Positions 14,087 to 21,222 of a stretch of 33,607 bases of DNA are shown in pieces; position 1 is the stretch's first letter; every line of letters starts with the position of its first letter. Under the pieces are notes generated by a model. That model had not been told where the DNA came from and did not search any database. It saw only the letters and a list, made by a program, of their open reading frames with translations. The DNA is from an uncultured Gammaproteobacteria bacterium. GTDB lineage: Bacteria > Pseudomonadota > Gammaproteobacteria > Rariloculales > Rariloculaceae. The position numbers were made by a program, and so were the translations under genes. The stretch lies in NCBI GenBank assembly GCA_946887385.1, contig CAMPKU010000010.1, positions 1 through 33,607 on the forward strand, given 5' to 3'.

Positions 14087-16237
14087 ATGAGCGATTCGAT
14101 TTTCAGCCCGTCGTGGTACCGCGTGGCGCACCTGAAGCCGCGGCTGCGCAGCCACGTGCAGATTCACCGCCACCGCTATCGCGGCGATCTGTGGTACGTG
14201 CTCCAGGATCACGCGTCGGGCCGCTTTCATCGATTTTCGCCGCTCGCGCACGCCTTCATCGGCGGGATGGACGGGCTTAAAAACGTCGAGGAGCTCTGGC
14301 AGTCGTTGAACGAGCGCTTCGGCGACGACGCGCCGACGCAGGACGAGATCGTGACGCTGCTCGCGCAGCTGCACGCTGCCGACGCGCTGCTCAGCGACGC
14401 GGCGCCGGACGCCGCGGAGCTCGTGAAGCGCGCGGATGTCCGCGAGCGCGCGAAGCGGCTCGGCATGTGGCGCAATCCGCTGGCCGTACGCTTGCCGCTG
14501 CTCGATCCGAACCGGTTCCTCGACGGGTTGCTGCCGCTCGTCGGCTGGCTGTTCACGCGCGGCGGGCTGCTGCTCGCGGCCTTGGCCGTCGGCGCCGGGG
14601 CCGTGCAGGCCGGCCTCCATTGGAACGAGCTTACGGCAGACGTCACGGACCGCGTGCTGGCGCTCGAGAACGTGCTGCTGCTGGCACTGATCTTCCCGGT
14701 CGTGAAGACGCTGCATGAGCTCGGGCACGCCGCGGCCGTGAAGAAGTGGGGCGGCGAGGTCCACGAGCTCGGGGTCATGTTCCTTATGCTGATTCCCACG
14801 CCGTATGTGGACGCGTCCGCCGCCACGGCATTTCGCTCGAAACGGCAGCGCATCGCCGTCGGCGCGGCGGGCATGCTCGTGGAGCTGCTCGTGGCAGCCG
14901 TCGCGATGCAGGTGTGGCTCAGCGTGCAGCCGGGTGCGCTGCGCGCCGTGGCATTCGACACCATGCTGCTCGCCGGCATCTCGACGCTCCTGATCAACGG
15001 CAATCCGCTGCTGCGCTACGACGCGTACTACATGCTCATGGACTGGCTCGAGATGCCGAATCTGGCGCCGCGCTCGAATCAATACTTGGGCTACCTCGTG
15101 CAGCGCTACGCGTTCGGCTTGCCGAGCGCGAAGTCGCCGGTCACCGCGCACGGCGAGGCGCCGTGGCTCGCGGCGTACGCGGTCGCGTCGTTCGTCTATC
15201 GCACGTTCGTCATGCTGTTGATCGCGCTGCTCGTGGCGAGCCAGTACTTCGTCATCGGTGTCGTGCTGGCCATTTGGGCGCTCGCGGCGACGGTGCTCTG
15301 GCCGCTCGCCAAGAAGATCGGCTACCTGTTCACGGCGGACTCGCTCACGGGCCGCCGCGGGCGAGCGTTCGCCGTTGCGGGGGCAGCACTCTTGGCGCTG
15401 GTGGGCATCGTGGCTGTGGCGCCGGCGCCGTATCGCACGGTTGCGCAGGGCATCGTGTTCACGCCCGAGGAGTCGTGGGTGCGGGCGGGCGTGCAAGGCG
15501 TGGTCGCCGAAGTGCTCGCGGCGTCGGGCGACACGGTAGCGGCCGGCGCGCCGTTGCTGCGCCTCGAGGATCCCGTGCTTGCGGCGCGCGCGCAGGTGCT
15601 CGAGGCCCAGGTGCGCGAGGTGAGCGCGCGCTACGACCATGCGCTCGCGACGGATCGCGTGGCTGCCGTGACGCTGCGCGCGGAGCTCGCGCTCGCCGAG
15701 GAACGGCACGCTGCTGCCGTCGCGGAGCAACAAAAACTAGTGGTTCGCAGCCCGGGCCGCGGCGTGCTGATGTTGCCGCGTGCCGCCGCGGATTTTCCCG
15801 GTACGTTCGTGCAGCGCGGCGCGCCGCTCGCCTACGTCGTCGACCCGGCGAAGACGACGGTACGCGTCGTCGTTCCGCAAGAGGATGTCGATCTCGTGCG
15901 CCAGCGCACCGCGAGCGTCGCGGTGCGGCTCGCCGACGATGTCTCGCGCCCGCTCGCGGCGCACGTGGTTCGCGAGGTGCCGGCTGCCACGGCCGAATTG
16001 CCGAGCGGTGCGTTAGGGCTCGCCGGCGGCGGCACGTTCGCCATCGATCCCGAGGCGCGCAACGCGGAGACGGCATTCCGCGCGTCGTTTTTGTTCGATC
16101 TCGAGCTCGAAGCCGGCGCCCTTGCGCAGCGGCTCGGCGGCCGCGCCTATGTGCGCTTCGACCACGGCGCGGCGCCGCTCGCGAGCCAGTGGTATCGGCA
16201 GCTGCGGCAACTGCTGCTCGAGCGCCTCGATGTCTAG
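14087..16237 (+). CDS. PqqD-like/M50 metalloprotease/lipoyl adaptor fusion protein
   Basis: The 716-residue protein has three parts. Residues 1-110 resemble a PqqD-type winged helix (LWYVLQDHASGRFHRFSP, then helices), a fold that binds leader peptides in RiPP systems. The middle is a multi-pass membrane domain with the zinc protease motif HELGH (H210, E211, H214) and NPLLRYDAYY (Asp312 the likely third ligand), as in site-2 proteases of family M50. Residues from about 430 form an HlyD-like part with lipoyl half-motifs (VQGVVAEVLAASGDTVAAG and VVRSPGRGVLMLP). The start is ATG 14087 after a TGAGG site; a GTG at 14066 would overlap the previous gene. The stop overlaps the SecA-like start by 8 nt. 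It may recognise and process, or simply gate, the exported substrate; the catalytic residues look intact. Confidence 0.9.
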   Translation: MSDSIFSPSWYRVAHLKPRLRSHVQIHRHRYRGDLWYVLQDHASGRFHRFSPLAHAFIGGMDGLKNVEELWQSLNERFGDDAPTQDEIVTLLAQLHAADALLSDAAPDAAELVKRADVRERAKRLGMWRNPLAVRLPLLDPNRFLDGLLPLVGWLFTRGGLLLAALAVGAGAVQAGLHWNELTADVTDRVLALENVLLLALIFPVVKTLHELGHAAAVKKWGGEVHELGVMFLMLIPTPYVDASAATAFRSKRQRIAVGAAGMLVELLVAAVAMQVWLSVQPGALRAVAFDTMLLAGISTLLINGNPLLRYDAYYMLMDWLEMPNLAPRSNQYLGYLVQRYAFGLPSAKSPVTAHGEAPWLAAYAVASFVYRTFVMLLIALLVASQYFVIGVVLAIWALAATVLWPLAKKIGYLFTADSLTGRRGRAFAVAGAALLALVGIVAVAPAPYRTVAQGIVFTPEESWVRAGVQGVVAEVLAASGDTVAAGAPLLRLEDPVLAARAQVLEAQVREVSARYDHALATDRVAAVTLRAELALAEERHAAAVAEQQKLVVRSPGRGVLMLPRAAADFPGTFVQRGAPLAYVVDPAKTTVRVVVPQEDVDLVRQRTASVAVRLADDVSRPLAAHVVREVPAATAELPSGALGLAGGGTFAIDPEARNAETAFRASFLFDLELEAGALAQRLGGRAYVRFDHGAAPLASQWYRQLRQLLLERLDV

Positions 16238-18206
16238 CCGCACTGCCACCTGGCTCGACGAGTACGCCGAACGGCCGGACGTTGCGGAGTCGGTGCTCGC
16301 GCGGCTCGGCCGCGAGCTCGAAGGTTCGGTGCTGCGGCTCGCCGCGGCCGGCAGGCGTCGCGATCGCAACCTGCTGCCCCGGGTGCGCGCGCTGCAAGAC
16401 GCGCTGCGCAGTCTCGGCGACGACGCGTTTCGTGGCGCGGTGCGCGACTACCGCGCCGAGCTCGTGCGTGTGCGCGACCGCCGTGCACTGGAGCTGCGCG
16501 GTTTCGCGCTCGTTCGCGAGGCGGCGCGGCGCACGCTTGGGCTCGAGCACTTCGACTCGCAGCTCGCCGCGGGTGCCGCGCTATTGCGCGGCACTGTCGT
16601 CGAGCTGCCGACGGGCGAGGGCAAGACGCTGGCCGCGACGCTCGCGGCGAGCGTGCAAGCGCTTGCCGGCACTCCCGTGCACGTGATCACGGTCAACGAC
16701 TACCTCGCCGAGCGTGACGCGCAGCTCATGCGGCCGCTCTACGAGCGGCTCGGTCTCACCGTGGGCATCGTGACGAGCGGTCTCGATGCCGACGCGAGGC
16801 GGCGCGCGTACGCGTGCGACGTTACTTACTGCTGCAACAAGGAGCTCGTGTTCGACTACTTGCGCGACCGCCGCGTCGTCGGCGAGCGTACGGCCGCGCA
16901 TCTGCAGTTCGAGCGGCTGTACGGCGAGAAGTCGCGCACGCGCCGCTTGCTGCTGCGCGGTCTGCATGCGGCGATCGTCGACGAGGCCGACAGCGTGCTC
17001 GTCGACGAGACGCGCACCCCGCTGGTCCTGTCGCAGGCCGGCGGCGCCGATCAGACGGCCGTGGTGACGCAAGCGCTTGGCCTCGCGCGCCAGCTCGTCG
17101 CGGAACGCGACTTCGCGCTCGACGTGCTCGCGCGCCGCGCCGAGCTCACGAGCCGCGGGCGCGAGCGGCTCCGCCTGCTGGCCGATGCGCTCGGCGGCAG
17201 CTTTGCGCGCGCGCGTTGGCGCGAGCAGCTCGTCGAGCGCGCGCTCGCGGCGCTTACGCTGTATCGGCGCGACGAGGACTATCTCGTGCGCGACGGCCGC
17301 GTGCTCGTGATCGACGAGCACACGGGCCGCGCGATGCCGGGCCGGTCCTGGGCGCAAGGCCTGCACCAGCTCATCGAAGCGAAAGAAGGCGTGCCCGTTA
17401 CGGCCGAGACCGAGACGCTCGCGCGCTTGAGCTATCAACGCTTCTTCCGGCGTTATCGGCATCTCGCCGGCATGACGGGCACCGCCCGTGAGGTGACCGC
17501 CGAGCTGTGGTCCGTCTATGGCTTGCGCGTGGCCGTCGTGGAGCCGCACGTGCCGGCGCGCCGGCGGCAGCTGGGCGTTCGCGTGTACGCGAGCGTCGAG
17601 GACAAGTGGCGCGCCGTCGTTGCGCGCGCCGCGGAGCTCCACGCGCGCGGCCGGCCGGTTCTGATCGGCACGGCCAGCGTCGCCGCCTCGGAGGAGTTGA
17701 GCGCGCTGCTCACGGCCGCGGGGCTTGAACACAGCACGCTGAACGCACGCCAGGACCGCAGCGAGGCGGCGATCGTCGCCCGCGCCGGGCAGCGCGCAGC
17801 CATCACGGTGGCCACGAGCATGGCGGGCCGCGGCACGGACATTCGCTTGGGCGCAGGCGTGGCCGAGCTCGGCGGGCTGCACGTGATCGTCACCGAGCGG
17901 CACGAAGCCGCGCGCATCGATCGCCAATTGATCGGCCGCGCGGCGCGCCAGGGCGATCCCGGCAGCTCGGAGATGCTGCTGTCGCTCGAGGATGCCGTCG
18001 TGCAGCGCGGGCGCGGCTGGCTGTTCGCGCGTCCCATGCTGCGCCTTACGGCATGGACGTTGCGCTTCGGCAGCGGCGGTGCGGCGGCGCTGCTGCGCGC
18101 CGCGCAGAGCAGAACGCAGCGTGCGCACGCGCAGGCGCGGCGGCAGCTGCTGCGCATGGACCACCAGTCGGATGGGCGGCTGGCGTTTACAGGAGGCGGC
18201 GAATGA
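16230..18206 (+). CDS. SecA-like ATPase (accessory SecA paralogue)
   Basis: This 658-residue SecA homologue is shorter than housekeeping SecA (about 850-900). Visible motifs are Walker A TGEGKT (128-133), VNDYLA, the helicase DEAD box D251-E-A-D254, a pre-protein cross-linking region ending in VIDEHTGR, TGTA, MAGRGTD (531-537) and GRAARQGDPGSS. Only some 65 residues follow the second helicase domain, so most of the helical scaffold/wing is reduced and the C-terminal zinc SEC-C tail is missing. The canonical GRAGRQ is GRAARQ here. ATG 16230 overlaps the M50 gene stop by 8 nt; the frame stays open upstream without a better start. Operon position implies ATP-driven export of the giant protein, alone or with SecYEG. 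The cell presumably also has a normal secA elsewhere. Confidence 0.92.
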   Translation: MSSRTATWLDEYAERPDVAESVLARLGRELEGSVLRLAAAGRRRDRNLLPRVRALQDALRSLGDDAFRGAVRDYRAELVRVRDRRALELRGFALVREAARRTLGLEHFDSQLAAGAALLRGTVVELPTGEGKTLAATLAASVQALAGTPVHVITVNDYLAERDAQLMRPLYERLGLTVGIVTSGLDADARRRAYACDVTYCCNKELVFDYLRDRRVVGERTAAHLQFERLYGEKSRTRRLLLRGLHAAIVDEADSVLVDETRTPLVLSQAGGADQTAVVTQALGLARQLVAERDFALDVLARRAELTSRGRERLRLLADALGGSFARARWREQLVERALAALTLYRRDEDYLVRDGRVLVIDEHTGRAMPGRSWAQGLHQLIEAKEGVPVTAETETLARLSYQRFFRRYRHLAGMTGTAREVTAELWSVYGLRVAVVEPHVPARRRQLGVRVYASVEDKWRAVVARAAELHARGRPVLIGTASVAASEELSALLTAAGLEHSTLNARQDRSEAAIVARAGQRAAITVATSMAGRGTDIRLGAGVAELGGLHVIVTERHEAARIDRQLIGRAARQGDPGSSEMLLSLEDAVVQRGRGWLFARPMLRLTAWTLRFGSGGAAALLRAAQSRTQRAHAQARRQLLRMDHQSDGRLAFTGGGE

Positions 18207-18976
18207 GATCGAGTGCGACAACCCGTGCGTTCAGCGGCGCCGCGGCCCGGCGATGCCCGTGGCTCCTCGCGCTGCTCTTTGCGTCGCTCGGTCAGGCGCC
18301 TGCAGCGCTTGCGCAAGCGCCCGGGCATGAGTGTCTGATCACGCCGTCTCGCGTGGTTGCCGTCGGCAGCTCTGCGAACGGCGTGCTGGAAGCCGTCGAG
18401 GTCGAGAGAGGCGATCGCGTGCGCGTGGGCCAGGTCATCGCGCGGTTGCGCTCCGGCGTCGAGCGCGCGGCCGTCGATCTTGCGAAGGCGCGCGCCGAGT
18501 TCGAGCAGCGCCGCGTCACGCGCAACGACGATCTCAATCAGGACGAGCTGATCTCCGCGCACGACCGTGACGAGATGCTGACGCAGAGTCTGATCGCGAA
18601 CCTCGAGCTCGCCGAAGCCAACGAGCTGCTCGAGATGCGCACGATTCGCAGCCCGCTGAACGGCATCGTCGTCGAGCGCTCGCGCTCACCCGGTGAGCTG
18701 ATCCAGGACTCGCCGATCGCGACCGTGGCGCAAATCGACCCGTTGAACGTAGAAGTCGTGCTGCCCGTGGCTCTATTCGGCAGCATTGCCGTCGGCGACA
18801 CAGCGCAAGTCGCGCCCGCGGAGCCCGTCGGCGGCGGCTATGCGGCTAAAGTCGTGATCGTCGATCAAGTCATCGACGCCGCGAGCGGCACGTTCGGCGT
18901 GCGCCTGGCGCTGCCGAACCGCGACTTCGAGCTGCCGGCTGGCCTGCAGTGTCGCGTGCGCTTCGGCGCGCAGTGA
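18203..18976 (+). CDS. Secreted periplasmic adaptor (HlyD/RND membrane-fusion family)
   Basis: The protein has 257 residues with a Sec signal peptide (hydrophobic WLLALLFASL, cleavage near ALA-QA at residue 38). The first lipoyl half-motif (SANGVLEAVEVERGDRVRVGQ), a short helical hairpin, the second half-motif (IRSPLNGIVVERSRSPGEL) and a beta-barrel follow. The hairpin is very short, so it is a compact adaptor. ATG 18203 overlaps the SecA-like stop as ATGA, and a perfect AGGAGG lies at 18191-18196. It is the last gene of the operon. Together with the two membrane-embedded HlyD-like parts upstream it gives three adaptor modules in one operon but no ABC or RND pump. Confidence 0.88.
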   Translation: MRSSATTRAFSGAAARRCPWLLALLFASLGQAPAALAQAPGHECLITPSRVVAVGSSANGVLEAVEVERGDRVRVGQVIARLRSGVERAAVDLAKARAEFEQRRVTRNDDLNQDELISAHDRDEMLTQSLIANLELAEANELLEMRTIRSPLNGIVVERSRSPGELIQDSPIATVAQIDPLNVEVVLPVALFGSIAVGDTAQVAPAEPVGGGYAAKVVIVDQVIDAASGTFGVRLALPNRDFELPAGLQCRVRFGAQ

Positions 18977-18981
18977 CGACG

Positions 18982-19043
18982 CCTCTCCGCGCGACGGCCG
19001 CGTTGCATGTCTTCGCGCCGGCTCCCTCTCCACGCGACGGCCG
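18982..19043 (+). repeat. 19-nt direct repeat pair
   Basis: CCTCTCCGCGCGACGGCCG at 18982-19000 recurs as CCTCTCCACGCGACGGCCG at 19025-19043, with one mismatch and a 43-nt period. It lies just after the adaptor stop codon. Function unknown; it could be a local duplication. Confidence 0.6.
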
Positions 19044-19085
19044 AAATTCCTTGCCTCACCTCTTCACGTGCATGTCCCCGCAGCA

Positions 19086-19166
19086 GTCGTCAACCTCGCG
19101 GACGATCTTCGCCCTATCGTTTACCGAGTTGACGATCCATTGAAACTTGTCCGCGAGGTTTACGAT
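19086..19166. repeat. Long imperfect palindrome (hairpin-forming)
   Basis: AACCTCGCGGAC (19092-19103) is perfectly repeated in reverse complement at 19149-19160. Folding about base 19126 pairs roughly 31 of 40 positions (counting G-T), in blocks 19086-19090, 19092-19105, 19108-19111, 19116-19121 and 19123-19124. Both strands are open and translate to similar peptides (VNLADxxxxIVxxV(D/N)Dxx(K)xVREV). It could be a bidirectional terminator-like hairpin or a mobile palindromic unit. There is no U-tract. Confidence 0.7.
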
Positions 19167-19278
19167 CGCGCGCGGAGGGTATGTGCGCAGAGGCTCTTGC
19201 GGCGGGGCCGGTCGGTTTTGCTGCACGCCCACCTGGCGAGCGGCGCGCGCCCAAGCTCGTGCCCCTGTGCCGCGGCCG

Positions 19279-20001
19279 TTATCCTCGCGGCGCCCGCCAC
19301 CCGGCCGCGCGCGCCTCGCGCTCCGTGCAGAACCACTGCTCGCCGCGGCTCTCGTCGATCTCAGTGGCGCGATACGAGCCCGACTCCGGCACGTGGTAGA
19401 TCTTTTCGCCGTCGCCGTTGATGTTGCCCTTGATGTAGCACCCGTCGCGGCGCGAGGGCGACGGCGCCGCCGCGCGTTCAGCGCCCGGCCGCGCAGCACC
19501 CGACGCTCGCGCCGCGCGATCGTCGCGCCGATACGCCTCCGGCGTCACGAATTCTCCGGCCCACAAGCCGCGCCGCGCGGCTTGCGCCTCGCGCTCCGCG
19601 GCGACGTAATCATCGCTGTACCGCCGATACGCCACCGCAAGCCCGGCGCGCACCATCGCGGCGCCGAGATCCGTGTTCCCTGCGCGGCACACGGCGACGA
19701 TGCGGCCATAGTCGTCCTCGTCGCGGCGCACACAGGTGAGCTCGCGCGAGCCAGCGAGGCGGCGCAGCTCGGCGGCCGCGGCTTCGCCGCACGCCCACGC
19801 CCGGCCCGTAGAACGCGTGCACGATTGCCGGCCCTCGGGGGCATCGACGCCGAACAAGCGCACACCCACGGAGCCGATCTCGAACGAGTCGCCGTCGATG
19901 ATCTTCGCGCGTCCCGCGATGCGCTCTTGCGCCGTAGCCGCGCCCGCGGCAGCGCCCAGGCCGACGGCCAGGATTACGAGCCGATGGAGGTGCCTGCGCA
20001 T
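19279..20001 (-). CDS. Secreted thermonuclease (staphylococcal nuclease family)
   Basis: The protein has 240 residues, a signal peptide (LVILAVGLGAAAG, cleavage near ATA-QE at residue 25) and a full SNase domain. Key residues by family comparison are Arg48 (VRLFG), Glu56 (DAPEG) and Arg100 (DYGRIV) for catalysis, and D36/D38 and D53 near the calcium site. After an Arg/Ala-rich linker (about 165-190) a C-terminal module CYIKGNINGDGEKIYHVP ... GEQWFCTEREARAAGWR follows, known from many proteobacterial nuclease-like proteins. ATG at 20001 begins the signal peptide; the longer frame to 20049 adds 16 residues without leader character. It should hydrolyse nucleic acids outside the cytoplasm. It converges on the export operon and is divergent from the sugar dehydrogenase. 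Confidence 0.92.
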   Translation of the reverse strand: MRRHLHRLVILAVGLGAAAGAATAQERIAGRAKIIDGDSFEIGSVGVRLFGVDAPEGRQSCTRSTGRAWACGEAAAAELRRLAGSRELTCVRRDEDDYGRIVAVCRAGNTDLGAAMVRAGLAVAYRRYSDDYVAAEREAQAARRGLWAGEFVTPEAYRRDDRAARASGAARPGAERAAAPSPSRRDGCYIKGNINGDGEKIYHVPESGSYRATEIDESRGEQWFCTEREARAAGWRAPRG

Positions 20002-20073
20002 CGTCGCGCCACGATACGCTCCCGCCCGTCGCCGCGGTATCCTCGGCACACCATCACGAGGACATCACGCTCC

Positions 20074-21195
20074 ATGCTCAGGCACTTCACGCTGATCGCG
20101 CTCACCGCCGGCATCGCGGCCTGCTCCGACGACGCGTCGTACGCGCAGACACCGTTCACGACGACGCCCGTCGCCGAGTTCAACGAGCCGTGGGCCATGG
20201 CATTCCTGCCCGACGGCCGGTTGCTCGTCACGGAAAAGCGCGGCGCGCTGAAGGTCTATTCGATCGACCGCGATCGCGTCGGCGAGGTCACGGGTGTGCC
20301 GACCGTGGAGTACGGCGGGCAGGGCGGTCTCGGCGACGTGGTATTGCATCCGGACTATGCGACGAACGATCTCGTTTACTTAAGCTATGCCGAACCCGGC
20401 GAGCGCGGCGAAGCCGGTGCCGCCGTCGCTCGCGCGAAGCTCACGTTGAACGACGCCGGCGGAGGCACGCTCGAGGATCTGAGCGTGATCTGGCGGCAAA
20501 CGCCGAAGGTGGACGGCCGCGGCCACTATGGGCACCGCATTGCGTTCGGGCCCGACGGCTCCCTCTATGTCAGCTCCGGCGAGCGGCAGAAGTTCACGCC
20601 GGCGCAGGACATGAGCGGCAACCTCGGCAAGATCGTGCGGCTCAACGACGACGGCAGCGTCCCGGCCGATAATCCGTTTGCGGAGCGCGGCGGCGTGGCG
20701 GCGCAGATCTGGTCGCTCGGCCATCGCAATCCGCTCGGCCTCGCGTTCGATGCGCAAGGGCAGCTCTGGAACGTCGAGATGGGCCCGCAAGGCGGCGATG
20801 AGCTGAACCGTGTGCAGCGCGGCGCGAACTACGGCTATCCCCTCGTCAGCAACGGCAGTCACTACGGCGGCGGCGACATCCCGGACCACGACACGCGGCC
20901 CGACCTCGCGGCGCCGGCTGCGTTCTGGAATCCGGTGATCTCGCCGTCGAGCTTGCTGTTCGTGAACGGAGGCGAGCTCGCGGACTGGCAGGGTGATGCC
21001 CTGATCGGTGGGCTCTCGTCGACCTCGATCGTGCGCATCGAATTCGGCTCGAACGGCACGGCGCGCGAAGCCGAGCGCTACCGCATGCCGCGGCGCGTGC
21101 GCGCCATCGAGCAAGGCCCCGACGGGACGCTGTGGGTGCTCGAGGACGGCCGGGGAGGCCAGTTGCTCAAGCTAACGCCGGCCGCCGTACGCTAG
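20074..21195 (+). CDS. PQQ-dependent soluble-type aldose dehydrogenase (lipoprotein)
   Basis: This 373-residue protein has a lipobox (IAAC, Cys17; Ser at +2, which in enteric rules favours the outer membrane). The body is a six-bladed sugar dehydrogenase propeller (GSDH family): NEPWAMAFLPDGRLLVTEK, GQGGLGDVVLHPDY, GHYGHRIAFGPDGSLYVSSGER (with the likely catalytic His), LGHRNPLGLAFD and EMGPQGGDELN. It resembles the YliI/Asd aldose dehydrogenases, which oxidise aldoses with PQQ and calcium in the periplasm. ATG 20074 has GAGGA 11 nt upstream. The stop is 27 nt before the DUF6152-type gene, so they are probably cotranscribed. No PQQ biosynthesis gene is in the window. Confidence 0.92.
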   Translation: MLRHFTLIALTAGIAACSDDASYAQTPFTTTPVAEFNEPWAMAFLPDGRLLVTEKRGALKVYSIDRDRVGEVTGVPTVEYGGQGGLGDVVLHPDYATNDLVYLSYAEPGERGEAGAAVARAKLTLNDAGGGTLEDLSVIWRQTPKVDGRGHYGHRIAFGPDGSLYVSSGERQKFTPAQDMSGNLGKIVRLNDDGSVPADNPFAERGGVAAQIWSLGHRNPLGLAFDAQGQLWNVEMGPQGGDELNRVQRGANYGYPLVSNGSHYGGGDIPDHDTRPDLAAPAAFWNPVISPSSLLFVNGGELADWQGDALIGGLSSTSIVRIEFGSNGTAREAERYRMPRRVRAIEQGPDGTLWVLEDGRGGQLLKLTPAAVR

Positions 21196-21222
21196 AATCG
21201 AGCAACCAACCGAGGGGGTTCC

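Larger units (their letters stand above)
18977..19278. other. Intergenic region with direct repeat and long palindrome
   Basis: About 300 bases separate the end of the export operon from the end of the converging nuclease gene. I see no convincing gene. The region holds a 19-nt direct repeat (18982-19000 and 19025-19043, 18 of 19 identical), two copies of TGCATGTC (19004 and 19069) and the long imperfect palindrome at 19086-19166. The palindrome may end transcription from both sides. Confidence 0.6.

Noticed and set aside
14746..16686. 646-codon + strand frame across the M50 and SecA-like genes
   Set aside because: It crosses two well-supported genes in another frame and reads as Arg/Gly/Ala-rich text without domains.
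1..18976. Ordinary type I secretion operon
   Set aside because: Adaptors and RTX repeats are present, but no ABC exporter with peptidase or CLD domain and no TolC-like gene is in the window, and the substrate ends in an OmpA domain.
19068..19421. Small + strand protein starting in the palindrome
   Set aside because: It runs into the 3' end of the thermonuclease on the other strand and only its first 40 codons, which are the palindrome, look ordered. No ribosome site is evident.
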